Shown here piece after piece: positions 36,190 through 50,500 of a stretch of 64,000 nucleotides of DNA. A program made the position numbers and the translations under genes. Within the stretch, counting starts at the first letter, position 1. Each line of letters opens with the position of its first letter. The notes beneath the pieces are model-generated. The model did not search any database, was not told where the DNA came from, and worked only from the letters and a program-made list of their open reading frames with translations. Source of the stretch: Morinoia aosen (Eukaryota; Arthropoda; Malacostraca; Amphipoda; Talitridae); NCBI GenBank assembly GCA_030386875.1, contig CM059560.1, forward strand, positions 45,240,757-45,304,756, written 5' to 3'.

Positions 36190-37950
36190 GCTGTAGAGAT
36201 ACCTTCTGTACTCCTTTGTGCGCTGTAGAGATACCTTATGTACTCCTTTGTGCGCTGTAGAGATACCTTCTGTTCTCCTTTGTGCGCCGTAGAGATACCT
36301 TCTGTACTCCTTTGTACGCTGTAGAGATACCTTCTGTACTCCTTTGTACGCTGTAGAGATACCTCGTGTACTCCTTTGTACGTTCTAGAGATATTTCCTG
36401 TACTCCTTTGTGCGCTGTAGAGATACCATCTGTACTCCTTTGTGCGCTGTAGAGATACCTTCTGTACTCCTTTGTGCGCTGTAGAGATACCTTCTGTACT
36501 CCTTTGTGCGCTGTAGAGATACCTTCTGTACTCCTTTGTGCGCTGTAGAGATACCTTCTGTACTCCTCTGTGCGCTGTAGAGATACCTTCTGTACTCCTT
36601 TGTGCGCTGTAGAGATACCTTCTGTACTCCTTTGTACGCTGTAGAGATATTTCCTGTACTCCTTTGTGCGCTGTAGAGATACCTCGTGTACTCCTTTGTA
36701 CGTTCTAGAGATATTTCCTGTACTCCTTTGTGCGCTGTAGAGATACCTTCTGTACTCCTTTGTGCGCTGTAGAGATACCTTCTGTACTCCTTTGTGCGCT
36801 GTAGAGATACCTTCTGTACTCCTTTGTGCGCTGTAGAGATACCTTCTGTACTCCTTTGTGCGCTGTAGAGATACCTTCTGTACTCTTTTGTGCGCTGTAG
36901 AGATACCTCGTGTACTCCTTTGTACGTTCTAGAGATATTTCCTGTACTCCTTTGTGCGCTGTAGAGATACCTTCTGTACTCCTTTGTGCGCTGTAGAGAT
37001 ACCTTCTGTACTCCTTTGTGCGCTGTAGAGATACCTCGTGTACTCCTTTGTACGTTCTAGAGATATTTCCTGTACTCCTTTGTGCGCTGTAGAGATACCT
37101 TCTGTACTCCTTTGTGCGCTGTAGAGATACCTTATGTACTCCTTTGTGCGCTGTAGAGATACCTTCTGTTCTCCTTTGTGCGCCGTAGAGATACCTTCTG
37201 TACTCCTTTGTACGCTGTAGAGATACCTTCTGTACTCCTTTGTACGCTGTAGAGATACCTCGTGTACTCCTTTGTACGTTCTAGAGATATTTCCTATACT
37301 CCTTTGTGCGCTGTAGAGATACCATCTGTACTCCTTTGTGCGCTGTAGAGATACCTTCTGTACTCCTTTGTGCGCTGTAGAGATACCTTCTGTACTCCTT
37401 TGTGCGCTGTAGAGATACCTTCTGTACTCCTATGTGCGCTGTAGAGATACCTTCTGTACTCCTCTGTGCGCTGTAGAGATACCTTCTGTACTCCTTTGTG
37501 CGCTGTAGAGATACCTTCTGTACTCCTTTGTACGCTGTAGAGATATTTCCTGTACTCCTTTGTGCGCTGTAGAGATACCTCCTGTACTCCTTTGTACGTT
37601 CTAGAGATATTTCCTGTACTCCTTTGTGCGCTGTAGAGATACCTTCTGTACTCCTTTGTGCGCTGTAGAGATACCTTCTGTACTCCTTTGTGCGCTGTAG
37701 AGATACCTTCTGTACTCCTTTGTGCGCTGTAGAGATACCTTCTGTACTCCTTTGTGCGCTGTAGAGATACCTTCTGAACTCCTTTGTGCGCTGTAGAGAT
37801 ACCTCGTGTACTCCTTTGTACGTTCTAGAGATATTTCCTGTACTCCTTTGTGCGCTGTAGAGATACCTTCTGTACTCCTTTGTGCGCTGTAGAGATACCT
37901 TCTGTACTCCTTTGTGCGCTGTAGAGATACCTCGTGTACTCCTTTGTACG
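36160..37950 (+). repeat. 896-bp tandem duplication (28 monomers)
   Basis: Shared marks 896 bp apart are ACCTTATGTAC (36238/37134), CTGTTCTCC followed by GCCGTAG, ACCATCTG (36427/37323), the A/C chimeric monomer (36638/37534) and C monomers at 36702/37598, 36926/37822 and 37054/37950. The opening C at 36160 is a 30-bp deletion copy not repeated at 37054, so the deletion is private to copy 1. Confidence 0.9.
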
Positions 37951-38668
37951 TTCTAGAGATATTTCCTGTACCCCTTTGTGCGCTGTAGAGATACCTTCTG
38001 TACTCCTTTGTGCGCTGTAGAGATACCTTCTGTACTCCTTTGTGCGCTGTAGAGATACCTTCTGTACTCCTTTGTGCGCTGTAGAGATACCTTCTGTACT
38101 CCTTTGTACGCTGTAGAGATACCTCGTGTACTCCTTTGTACGTTCTAGAGATATTTCCTCTACTCCTTTGTGCGCTGTAGAGATACCTTCTATACTCCTT
38201 TGTGCGCTGTAGAGATACCTTCTGTACTCCTTTGTGCGCTGTAGAGATACCTTCTGTACTCCTTTGTACGCTGTAGAGATACCTCGTGTACTCCTTTGTA
38301 CGTTCTAGAGATATTTCCTGTACTCCTCTGTGCGCTGTAGAGATACCTTCTGTACTCCTTTGTGCGCTGTAGAGATACCTTCTGTACTCCTTTGTGCGCT
38401 GTAGAGATACCTTCTGTACTCCTTTGTGCGCTGTAGAGATACCTTCTGTACTCCTTTGTGCGCTGTAGAGATACCTTCTGTACTCCTTTGTGCGCTGTAG
38501 AGATACCTTCTGTACTCCTTTGTGCGCTGTAGAGATACCTTCTGTACTCCTTTGTGCGCTGTAGAGACACCTCGTGTACTCCTTTGTACGCTGTAGAGAT
38601 ACTTTCTGTACTCCTTTGTACGCTGTAGAGATACCTCGTGTACTCCTTTGTGCGCTGTAGAGATACAT
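37601..38668 (-). other. 355-codon ATG-initiated open frame in satellite, judged non-coding
   Basis: It starts with a true ATG created by one T-to-A change in a single monomer (GATACATTC near 38664). The same ATG in the 2592-bp tandem copy, near 41260, opens only 131 codons because the downstream C spacing differs. A start created by one private substitution, with a length fixed by C spacing, argues against a gene. Confidence 0.88.
37951..38429 (+). repeat. Ordinary satellite between two tandem pairs
   Basis: Regular A, B and C monomers (C at 37950, 38142 and 38302) with minor variants such as CTCTACTCC and CTATACTCC. Nothing else was seen. Confidence 0.8.
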
Positions 38669-41600
38669 TCTGTACTCCTTTGTACGCTGTAGAGATACCT
38701 CGTGTACTCCTTTGTACGTTCTAGAGATATTTCCTGTACTCCTTTGTGCGCTGTAGAGATACCTTCTGTACTCCTTTGTGCGCTGTAGAGATACCTTCTG
38801 TACTCCTTTGTGCGCTGTAGGGATACCTTCTGTACTCCTTTGTGCGCTGTAGAGATACCTCGTGTACTCCTTTGTACGCTGTAGAGATACCTTCTGTACT
38901 CCTTTGTGCGCTGTAGAGATACCTTCTGTACTCCTTTGTGCGCTGTAGAGATACCTTCTGTACTCCTTTGTGCGCTGTAGAGATACCTTCTGTACTCCTT
39001 TGTGCGCTGTAGAGATACCTTCTGTACTCCTTTGTACGCTGTAGAGATACCTCGTGTACTCCTTTGTACGTTCTAGAGATATTTCCTGTACTCCTTTGTG
39101 CGCTGTAGAGATACCTTCTGTACTCCTTTGTGCGCTGTAGAGATACCTTCTGTACTCCTTTGTACGCTTTAGAGATACCTCGTGTACTCCTTTGTACGTT
39201 CTAGAGATATTTCCTGTACTCCTTTGTGCGCTGTAGAGATACCTTTTGTACTCCTTTGTGCGCTGTAGAGATACCTTCTGTACTCCTTTGTGCGCTGTAG
39301 AGATACCTTCTGTACTCCTTTGTGCGCTGTAGAGATACCTTCTGTACTCCTTTGTACGCTGAAGAGATACCTCGTGTACTCCTTTGTACGTTCTAGAGAT
39401 ATTTCCTGTACTCCTTTGTGCGCTGTAGAGATACCTTCTGCACTCCTTTGTGCGCTGTAGAGATACCTTCTGTACTCCTTTTTGCGCTGTAGAGATACCT
39501 TCTGTACTTCTTTGTACGCTGTAGAGATACCTTCTGTACTCCTTTGTGCGCTGTAGAGATACCTTCTGTACTCCTTTGTACGCTGTAGAGATACCTCGTG
39601 TACTCCTTTGTGCGCTGTAGAGATACCTTCTGTACTCCTTTGTACGCTGTAGAGATACCTCGTGTACTCCTTTGTACGTTCTAGAGATATTTCCTGTACT
39701 CCTTTGTGCGCTGTAGAGATACCTTCTGTACTCCTTTGTGCGCTGTAGAGATACCTTCTGTACTCCTTTGTGCGCTGTAGAGATACCTTCTGTACTCCTT
39801 TGTACGCTGTAGAGATACCTTCTGTACTCCTTTGTGCGCTGTAGAGATACCTTCTGTACTCCTTTGTACGCTGTAGAGATACCTTCTGTACTCCTTTGTA
39901 CGCTGTAGAGATACCTCGTGTACTCCTTTGTACGTTCTAGAGATATTTCCTGTACTCCTTTGTGCGCTGTAGAGATACCTTCTGTACTCCTTTGTGCGCT
40001 ATAGAGATACCTTCTGTACTCCTTTTTGCGCTGTAGAGATACCTTCTGTACTCCTTTGTACGCTGTAGAGATACCTTCTGTACTCCTTTGTGCGCTGTAG
40101 AGATACCTTCTGTACTCCTTTGTACGCTGTAGAGATACCTTCTGTACTCCTTTGTACGCTGTAGAGATACCTCGTGTACTCCTTTGTACGTTCTGGAGAT
40201 ATTTCCTGTACTCCCTTGTGCGCTGTAGAGATACCTTCTGTACTCCTTTTTGCGCTGTAGAGATACCTTCTGTACTCCTTTGTACGCTGTAGAGATACCT
40301 TCTCTACTCCTTTGTGCGCTGTAGAGATACCTTCTGTACTCTTTTGTGCGCTGTAGAGATACCTTCTGTACTCCTTTGTACGCTGTAGAGATACCTCGTG
40401 TACTCCTTTGTACGTTCTAGAGATATTTCCTGTACTCCTTTGTGCGCTGTAGAGATACCTTCTGTACTCCTTTGTGCGCTGTAGAGATACCTTCTGTACT
40501 CCTTTGTGCGCTGTAGAGATACCTTCTGTACTCCTTTGTACGCTGTAGAGATACCTTCTGTACTCCTTTGTGCGCTGTAGAGATACCTTCTGTACTCCTT
40601 TGTACGCTGTAGAGATACCTCGTGTACTCCTTTGTACGTTCTAGAGATATTTCCTGTACTCCTTTGTGCGCTGTAGAGATACCTTCTGTACTCCTTTGTG
40701 CGCTGTAGAGATACCTTCTGTACTCCTTTGTGCGCTGTTGAGATACTTTCTGTACTCCTTTGTACGCTGTAGAGATACCTTCTGTACTCCTTTGTGCGCT
40801 GTAGAGATACCTTCTGTAATCTTTTGTACGCTGTAGAGATACCTCGTGTACTCCTTTGTACGTTCTAGAGATATTTCCTGTACTCCTTTGTGCGCTGTAG
40901 AGATACTTTCTGTACTCCTTTGTGCGCTGTACAGATACCTTCTGTACTCCTTTGTGCGCTGTAGAGATACCTTCTGTACTCCTTTGTGTGCTGTAGAGAT
41001 ACCTTCTGTACTCCTTTGTGCGCTGTAGAGATACCTTCTGTACTCCTTTGTGCGCTGTAGAGATACCTTCTGTACTCCTTTGTGCGCTGTAGAGATACCT
41101 TCTGTACTCCTTTGTGCGCTGTAGAGATACCTTCTGTACTCCTTTGTGCGCTGTAGAGACACCTCGTGTACTCCTTTGTACGCTGTAGAGATACTTTCTG
41201 TACTCCTTTGTACGCTGTAGAGATACCTCGTGTACTCCTTTGTGCGCTGTAGAGATACATTCTGTACTCCTTTGTACGCTGTAGAGATACCTCGTGTACT
41301 CCTTTGTACGTTCTAGAGATATTTCCTGTACTCCTTTGTGCGCTGTAGAGATACCTTCTGTACTCCTTTGTGCGCTGTAGAGATACCTTCTGTACTCCTT
41401 TGTGCGCTGTAGGGATACCTTCTGTACTCCTTTGTGCGCTGTAGAGATACCTCGTGTACTCCTTTGTACGCTGTAGAGATACCTTCTGTACTCCTTTGTG
41501 CGCTGTAGAGATACCTTCTGTACTCCTTTGTGCGCTGTAGAGATACCTTCTGTACTCCTTTGTGCGCTGTAGAGATACCTTCTGTACTCCTTTGTGCGCT

Positions 41601-43590
41601 GTAGAGATACCTTCTGTACTCCTTTGTACGCTGTAGAGATACCTCGTGTACTCCTTTGTACGTTCTAGAGATATTTCCTGTACTCCTTTGTGCGCTGTAG
41701 AGATACCTTCTGTACTCCTTTGTGCGCTGTAGAGATACCTTCTGTACTCCTTTGTACGCTTTAGAGATACCTCGTGTACTCCTTTGTACGTTCTAGAGAT
41801 ATTTCCTGTACTCCTTTGTGCGCTGTAGAGATACCTTTTGTACTCCTTTGTGCGCTGTAGAGATACCTTCTGTACTCCTTTGTGCGCTGTAGAGATACCT
41901 TCTGTACTCCTTTGTGCGCTGTAGAGATACCTTCTGTACTCCTTTGTACGCTGAAGAGATACCTCGTGTACTCCTTTGTACGTTCTAGAGATATTTCCTG
42001 TACTCCTTTGTGCGCTGTAGAGATACCTTCTGCACTCCTTTGTGCGCTGTAGAGATACCTTCTGTACTCCTTTTTGCGCTGTAGAGATACCTTCTGTACT
42101 TCTTTGTACGCTGTAGAGATACCTTCTGTACTCCTTTGTGCGCTGTAGAGATACCTTCTGTACTCCTTTGTACGCTGTAGAGATACCTCATGTACTCCTT
42201 TGTGCGCTGTAGAGATACCTTCTGTACTCCTTTGTACGCTGTAGAGATACCTCGTGTACTCCTTTGTACGTTCTAGAGATATTTCCTGTACTCCTTTGTG
42301 CGCTGTAGAGATACCTTCTGTACTCCTTTGTGCGCTGTAGAGATACCTTCTGTACTCCTTTGTGCGCTGTAGAGATACCTTCTGTACTCCTTTGTACGCT
42401 GTAGAGATACCTTCTGTACTCCTTTGTGCGCTGTAGAGATACCTTCTGTACTCCTTTGTACGCTGTAGAGATACCTTCTGTACTCCTTTGTACGCTGTAG
42501 AGATACCTCGTGTACTCCTTTGTACGTTCTAGAGATATTTCCTGTACTCCTTTGTGCGCTGTAGAGATACCTTCTGTACTCCTTTGTGCGCTATAGAGAT
42601 ACCTTCTGTACTCCTTTTTGCGCTGTAGAGATACCTTCTGTACTCCTTTGTACGCTGTAGAGATACCTTCTGTACTCCTTTGTGCGCTGTAGAGATACCT
42701 TCTGTACTCCTTTGTACGCTGTAGAGATACCTTCTGTACTCCTTTGTACGCTGTAGAGATACCTCGTGTACTCCTTTGTACGTTCTGGAGATATTTCCTG
42801 TACTCCCTTGTGCGCTGTAGAGATACCTTCTGTACTCCTTTTTGCGCTGTAGAGATACCTTCTGTACTCCTTTGTACGCTGTAGAGATACCTTCTCTACT
42901 CCTTTGTGCGCTGTAGAGATACCTTCTGTACTCTTTTGTGCGCTGTAGAGATACCTTCTGTACTCCTTTGTACGCTGTAGAGATACCTCGTGTACTCCTT
43001 TGTACGTTCTAGAGATATTTCCTGTACTCCTTTGTGCGCTGTAGAGATACCTTCTGTACTCCTTTGTGCGCTGTAGAGATACCTTCTGTACTCCTTTGTG
43101 CGCTGTAGAGATACCTTCTGTACTCCTTTGTACGCTGTAGAGATACCTTCTGTACTCCTTTGTGCGCTGTAGAGATACCTTCTGTACTCCTTTGTACGCT
43201 GTAGAGATACCTCGTGTACTCCTTTGTACGTTCTAGAGATATTTCCTGTACTCCTTTGTGCGCTGTAGAGATACCTTCTGTACTCCTTTGTGCGCTGTAG
43301 AGATACCTTCTGTACTCCTTTGTGCGCTGTTGAGATACTTTCTGTACTCCTTTGTACGCTGTAGAGATACCTTCTGTACTCCTTTGTGCGCTGTAGAGAT
43401 ACCTTCTGTAATCTTTTGTACGCTGTAGAGATACCTCGTGTACTCCTTTGTACGTTCTAGAGATATTTCCTGTACTCCTTTGTGCGCTGTAGAGATACTT
43501 TCTGTACTCCTTTGTGCGCTGTACAGATACCTTCTGTACTCCTTTGTGCGCTGTAGAGATACCTTCTGTACTCCTTTGTGCGCTGTAGAG
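38430..43590 (+). repeat. 2592-bp tandem duplication (81 monomers)
   Basis: Copy 1 is about 38430-40990 and copy 2 about 41022-43590. Marks 2592 bp apart are GAGACACCTCG (38558/41150), GATACATTC (38664/41256), TAGGGATACC, GCTTTAGAG, CCTTTTGTAC, GCTGAAGAG, CTGCACTCC, GTTCTGGAG type C, CTGTAATC and GTACAGATACC (40930/43522). The match fails left of about 41020, where GTGTGCTG at 40988 has no partner. No length-variant monomer lies inside, so the unit is exactly 81 x 32. Confidence 0.9.
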
Positions 43591-43699
43591 ATACCTTCTG
43601 TACTCCTTTGTACGCTGTAGAGATACCTTCTGTACTCCTTTGTGCGCTGTAAAGATACCTTCTGTACTCCTTTGTACGCTGTAGAGATACCTCGTGTAC

Positions 43700-46600
43700 T
43701 CCTTTGTACGTTCTAGAGATATTTCCTGTACTCCTTTGTGCGCTGTAGAGTTACCTTCTGTACTCCTTTGTGCGCTGTAGAGATACCTTCTGTACTCCTT
43801 TGTGCGCTGTAGAGATACCTTCTGTACTCCTTTGTACGCTGTAGAGATACCTTCTGTACTCCTTTGTGCGCTGTAGAGATACCTTCTGTACTCCTTTGTG
43901 CGCTGTAGAGATACCTTCTGTACTCCTTTGTACGCTGTATAGATACCTCGTGTACTCCTTTGTACGTTCTAGAGATATTTCCTGTACTCCTTTGTGCGCT
44001 GTAGAGATACCTTCTGTACTCCTTTGTGCGCTGTAGAGATACCTTTTGTACTCCTTTGTGCGCTGTAGAGATACCTTCTGTACTCCTTTGTACGCTGTAT
44101 AGATACCTTCTGTACTCCTTTGTGCGCTGTAGAGATACCTTCTGTACTCCTTTGTTCGCTGTAGAGATACCTCGTGTACTCCTTTGTACGTTCTAGATTT
44201 ATTTCCTGTACTCCTTTGTGCGCTTTAGAGATACCTTCTGTACTCCTTTGTGCGCTGTAGAGATACCTTCTGTACTATTTTGTACGCTGTATAGATACCT
44301 CGTGTACTCCTTTATACGTTCTAGAGATATTTCCTGTACTCCTTTGTGCGCTGTAGAGATACCTTCTGTACTCCTTTGTGCGCTGTAGAGATACCTTCTG
44401 TACTCCTTTCTGCGCTGTAGAGATACCTCGTGTACTCCTTTGTACGCTGTAGAGATACCTTCTGTACTCCTTTGTACGCTGTAGAGATACCTCGTGTACT
44501 CCTTTGTGCGCTGTAGAGATACCTTCTGTACTCCTTTGTGCGCTGTAGAGATACCTTCTGTACTCCTTTGTGCGCTGTAGAGATACCTTCTGTACTCCTT
44601 TGTGCGCTGTAGAGATACCTTCTGTACTCCTTTGTGCGCTGTAGAGATACCTTCTGTACTCCTTTGTGCGCTGTAGAGATACCTTCTGTACTCCTTTGTG
44701 CGCTGTAGAGATACCTTCTGTACTCCTTTGTGCGCTGTAGAGATACCTCGTGTACTCCTTCGTACGCTGTAGAGATACCTTCTGTACTCCTTTGTGCGCT
44801 GTAGAGATACCTTCTGTACTCCTTTGAACGCTGTAGAGATACCTTCTGTACTCCTTTGTGCGCTGTAGAGATACCTCGTGTACTCCTTTGTACGTTCTAG
44901 AGATATTTCCTGTACTCCTTTGTGCGCTGTAGAGATTCCTTCTGTACTCCTTTGTGCGCTGTAGAGATACCTTCTGTACTCCTTTGTGCGCTGTAGAGAT
45001 ACCTCGTGTACTCCTTTGTACGTTCTAGCGATATTTCCTGTACTCCTTTGTGCGCTGTAGAGATACCTTCTGTACTCCTTTGTGCGCTGTAGAGATACCT
45101 TCTGTACTCCTTTGCGCGCTGTAGAGATACCTTCTGTACTCCTTTTTACGCTGTAGAGATACCTTCTGTACTCCTTTGTGCGCTGTAGAGATACCTTCTG
45201 TACTCCTTTGTACGCTGTAGAGATACCTCGTGTACTCCTTTGTACGTTCTAGAGATATTTCCTGTACTCCTTTGTGCGCTGTAGAGATACCTTCTGTACT
45301 CCTTTGTGCGCTGTAGAGATACCTTCTGTACTCCTTTGTGCGCTGTAGAGATACCTTCTGTACTCCTTTGTACGCTGTAGAGATACCTTCTGTACTCCTT
45401 TGTGCGCTGTAGAGATACCTTCTGTACTCCTTTGTGCGCTGTAGAGATACCTTCTGTACTTCTTTGTACGCTGTAGAGATACCTCGTGTACTCCTTTGTA
45501 CGTTCTAGAGATGTTTCCTGTACTCCTTTGTGCGCTGTAGAGATACCTTCTGTACTCCTTTGTGCGCTGTAGAGATACCTTCTGTACTCCTTTGTGCGCT
45601 GTAGAGATACCTTCTGTACTCCTTTGTACGCTGTAGAGATACCTTCTGTACTCCTTTGTGCGCTGTAGAGATACCTTCTGTACTCCTTTGTACGCTGTAG
45701 AGATACCTCGTGTACTCCTTTGTACGTTCTAGAGATATTTCCTGTACTCCTTTGTGCGCTGTAGAGATTCCTTCTGCACTCCTTTGTGCGCTGTAGAGAT
45801 ACCTTCTGTACTCCTTTGTGCGCTGTAGAGATACCTTCTGTACTCCTTTGTACGCTGTAGAGATACCTTCTGTACTCCTTTGTGCGCTGTAGAGATACCT
45901 TCTGTACTCCTTTGTACGCTGTAGTGATACCTCGCGTACTCCTTTGTGCGCTGTAGAGATACCTTCTGTACTCCTTTGTACGCTGTAGAGATACCTCGTG
46001 TACTCCTTTGTACGTTCTAGAGATATTTCCTGTACTCCTTTGTGCGCTGTAGAGATACCTTCTGTACTCCTTTGTGCGCTGTAAAGATACCTTCTGTACT
46101 CCTTTGTGCGCTGTAGAGATACCTTCTGTACTCCTTTGTACGCTGTAGAGATACCTTCTGTACTCCTTTGTGCGCTGTAGAGATACCTTCTGTACTCCTT
46201 TGTACGCTGTAGACATACCTTCTGTACTCCTTTGTACGCTGTAGAGATACCTCGTGTACTCCTTAGTACGTTCTAGAGATTTTTCCTGTACTCCTTTGTG
46301 CGCTGTAGAGATACCTTCTGTACTCCTTTGTGCGCTATAGAGATACCTTCTGTACTCCTTTTTGCGCTGTAGAGATACCTTCTGTACTCCTTTGTACGCT
46401 GTAGAGATACCTTCTGTACTCCTTTGTGCGCTGTAGAGATACCTTCTGTACTCCTTTGTACGCTGTAGAGATACCTTCTGTACTCCTTTGTAAGCTGTAG
46501 AGATACCTCGTGTACTCCTTTGTACGTTCTAGAGATATTTCCTGTACTCCCTTGTGCGCTGTAGAGATACCTTCTGTACTCCTTTGTGCGCTGTAGAGAT

Positions 46601-47200
46601 ACCTTTTGTACTCCTTTGTACGCTGTAGAGATACCTTCTGTACTCCTTTGTGCGCTGTAGAGATACCTTCTGTACTCTTTTGTGCGCTGTAGAGATACCT
46701 TCTGTACTCCTTTGTACGCTGTAGAGATACCTCGTGTACTCCTTTGTACATTCTAGAGATATTTCCTGTACTCCTTTGTGCGCTGTAGAGATACCTTCTG
46801 TACTCCTTTGTGCGCTGTAGAGATACCTTCTGTACTCCTTTGTGCGCTGTAGAGATACCTTCTGTACTCCTTTGTACGCTGTAGAGATACCTTCTGTACT
46901 CCTTTGTGCGCTGTAGAGATACCTTCTGTACTCCTTTGTACGCTGTAGAGTTACCTCGTGTACTCCTTTGTACGTTCTAGAGATATTTCCTGTACTCCTT
47001 TGTGCGCTGTAGAGATACCTTCTGTACTCCTTTGTGCGCTGTAGAGATACCTTCTGTACTCCTTTGTGCGCTGTAGAGATACCTTCTGTACTCCTTTGAC
47101 GCTGTAGAGATACCTTCTGTACTCCTTTGTACGCTGTAGAGATACTTCGTGTACTCCTTTTTACGTTCTAGAGATATTTCCTGTACTCCTTTGTGCGCTG
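43700..47200 (+). repeat. Segmental block related to 20.8-24.9 kb
   Basis: This is the partner of 20.8-24.9 kb. It carries the TAGATTTATTTCC type C at 44190 and, further right, a CATTCTAGAG type C near 46749 that matches the one near 23838 at offset 22911 bp. Several one-monomer gains or losses separate the copies. Its right end joins the TTTGACG length variant at 47070, which belongs to the 25.7/28.6 kb family, so the block is a mosaic. Confidence 0.76.
47070..47100 (+). repeat. 31-bp monomer, TTTGACG form
   Basis: A member of the five-copy family, followed by ACTTCGTG and CTTTTTACGTTC as in the others. Confidence 0.92.
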
Positions 47201-47599
47201 TAGAGATACCTTCTGTACTCCTTTGTGCGCTGTAGAGATACCTTTTGTACTCCTTTGTGCGCTGTAGAGATACCTTCTGTACTCCTTTGTGCGCTGTAGA
47301 GATACCTTCTGTACTCCTTTGTGCGCTGTAGAGATACCTCGTGTACTCCTTTGTACGCTGTAGAGATACCTTCTGTACTCCTTTGTGCGCTGTAGAGATA
47401 CCTTCTGTACTCCTTTGAACGCTGTAGAGATACCTTCTGTACTCCTTTGTGCGCTGTAGAGATACCTCGTGTACTCCTTTGTACGTTCTAGAGATATTTC
47501 CTGTACTCCTTTGTGCGCTGTAGAGATACCTTCTGTACTCCTTTGTGCGCTGTAGAGATACCTTCTGTACTCCTTTGTGCGCTGTAGAGATACCTTCTG

Positions 47600-50500
47600 T
47601 ACTCCTTTGTGCGCTGTAGAGATACCTTCTGTACTCCTTTGTACGCTGTAGAGATACCTTCTGTACTCCTTTGTGCGCTGTAGAGATACCTTCTGTACTC
47701 CTTTGTGCGCTGTAGAGATACCTTCTGTACTTCTTTGTACGCTGTAGAGATACCTCGTGTACTCCTTTGTACGTTCTGGAGATATTTCCTGTACTCCTTT
47801 GTGCGCTGTAGAGATACCTTCTGTACTCCTTTGTGCGCTGTAGAGATACCTTCTGTACTCCTTTGTGCGCTGTAGAGATACCTTCTGTACTCCTTTGTAC
47901 GCTGTAGAGATACCTTCTGTACTCCTTTGTGCGCTGTAGAGATACCTTCTGTACTCCTTTGTACGCTGTAGAGATACCTCGTGTACTCCTTTGTACGTTC
48001 TATAGATATTTCCTGTACTCCTTTGTGCGCTGTAGAGATACCTTCTGCACTCCTTTGTGCGCTGTGGAGATACCTTCTGTACTCCTTTGTGCGCTGTAGA
48101 GATACCTTCTGTACTCCTTTGTACGCTGTAGAGATACCTTCTGTACTCCTTTGTGCGCTGTAGAGATACCTTCTGTACTCCTTTGTACGCTGTAGAGATA
48201 CCTCGTGTACTCCTTTGTGCGCTGTAGAGATACCTTCTGTACTCCTTTGTACGCTGTAGAGATACCTCGTGTACTCCTTTGTACGTTCTAGAGATATTTC
48301 CTGTACTCCTTTGTGCGCTGTAGAGATACCTTCTGTACTCCTTTGTGCGCTGTAAAGATACCTTCTGTACTCCTTTGTGCGCTGTAGAGATACCTTCTGT
48401 ACTCCTTTGTACGCTGTAAAGATACCTTCTGTACTCCTTTGTGCGCTGTAGAGATACCTTCTGTACTCCTTTGTACGCTGTAGAGATACCTTCTGTACTC
48501 CTTTGTACGCTGTAGAGATACCTCGTGTACTCCTTTGTACGTTCTAGAGATATTTCCTGTACTCCTTTGTGCGCTGTAGAGATACCTTCTGTTCTCCTTT
48601 GTGCGCAATAGAGATACCTTCTGTACTCCTTTTTGCGCTGTAGAGATACCTTCTGTACTCTTTTGTACGCTGTAGAGATACCTTCTGTACTCCTTTGTGC
48701 GCTGTAGAGATTCCTTCTGTACTCCTTTGTACGCTGTAGAGATACCTTCTGTACTCCTTTGTACGCTGTAGAGATACCTCGTGTACTCCTTTGTACGTTC
48801 TAGAGATATTTCCTGTACTCCCTTGTGCGCTGTAGAGATACCTTCTGTACTCCTTTGTGCGCTGTAGAGATACCTTCTGTACTCCTTTGTACGCTGTAGA
48901 GATACCTTCTGTACTCCTTTGTGCGCTGTAGAGATACCTTCTGTACTCTTTTGTGCGCTGTAGAGATACCTTCTGTACTCCTTTGTACGCTGTAGAGATA
49001 CCTCGTGTACTCCTTTGTACGTTCTAGAGATATTTCCTGTACTCCTTTGTGCGCTGTAGAGATACCTTTTGTACTCCTTTGTGCGCTGTAGAGATACCTT
49101 CTGTACTCCTTTGTGCGCTGTAGAGATACCTTCTGTACTCCTTTGTACGCTGTAGAGATACCTTCTGTACTCCTTTGTGCGCTGTAGAGATACCTTCTGT
49201 ACTCCTTTGTACGCTGTAGAGATACCTCGTGTACTCCTTTGTACGTTCTAGAGATATTTCCTGTACTCCTTTGTGCGCTGTAGAGATACCTTCTGTACTC
49301 CTTTGTGCGCTGTAGAGATACCGTCTGTACACCTTTGTGCGCTGTAGAGATACTTTCTGTACTCCTTTGTACGCTGTAGAGATACCTTCTGTACTCCTTT
49401 GTGCGCTGTAGAGATACCTTCTGTACTCCTTTGTACGCTGTAGAGACACCTCGTGTACTCCTTTGTACGTTCTAGAGATATTTCCTGTACTCCTTTGTGC
49501 GCTGTAGAGATACTTTCTGTACTCCTTTGTGCGCTGTAGAGATACCTTCTGTACTCCTTTGTGCGCTGTAGAGATACCTTCTGTACTCCTTTGTGCGCTG
49601 TAGAGATACCTTCTGTACTCCTTTGTACGCTGTAGAGATACCTTCTGTACTCCTTTGTGCGCTGTGGAGATACCTTCTGTATTCCTTTGTACGCTGTAGA
49701 GATACCTCGTGTACTCCTTTGTACGTTCTAGAGATATTTCCTGTACTCCTTTGTGCGCTGTAAAGTTACCTTCTGTACTCCTTTGTGCGCTGTAGAGATA
49801 CCTTCTGTACTCCTTTGTGCGCTGTAGAGATACCTTCTGTACTCCTTTGTACGCTGTAGAGATACCTTCTGTACTCCTTTGTGCGCTGTAGAGATACCTT
49901 CTGTACTCCTTTGTGCGCTGTAGAGATACCTTCTGTACTCCTTTGTACGCTGTAGAGATACCTCGTGTACTCCTTTGTACGTTCTAGAGATATTTCCTGT
50001 ACTCCTTTGTGCGCTGTAGAGATACCTTCTGTACTCCTTTGTGCGCTGTAGAGATACCTTCTGTACTCCTTTGTGCGCTGTAGAGATACCTTCTGTACTC
50101 CTTTGTACGCTGTAGAGATACCTTCTGTACTCCTTTGTGCGCTGTAGAGATACCTTCTGTACTCCTTTGACGCTGTAGAGATACCTTCTGTACTCCTTTG
50201 TACGCTGTAGAGATACTTCGTGTACTCCTTTTTACGTTCTAGAGATATTTCCTGTACTCCTTTGTGCGCTGTAGAGATACCTTCTGTACTCCTTTGTGCG
50301 CTGTAGAGATACCTTTTGTACTCCTTTGTGCGCTGTAGAGATACCTTCTGTACTCCTTTGTGCGCTGTAGAGATACCTTCTGTACTCCTTTGTGCGCTGT
50401 AGAGATACCTCGTGTACTCCTTTGTACGCTGTAGAGATACCTTCTGTACTCCTTTGTGCGCTGTAGAGATACCTTCTGTACTCCTTTGAACGCTGTAGAG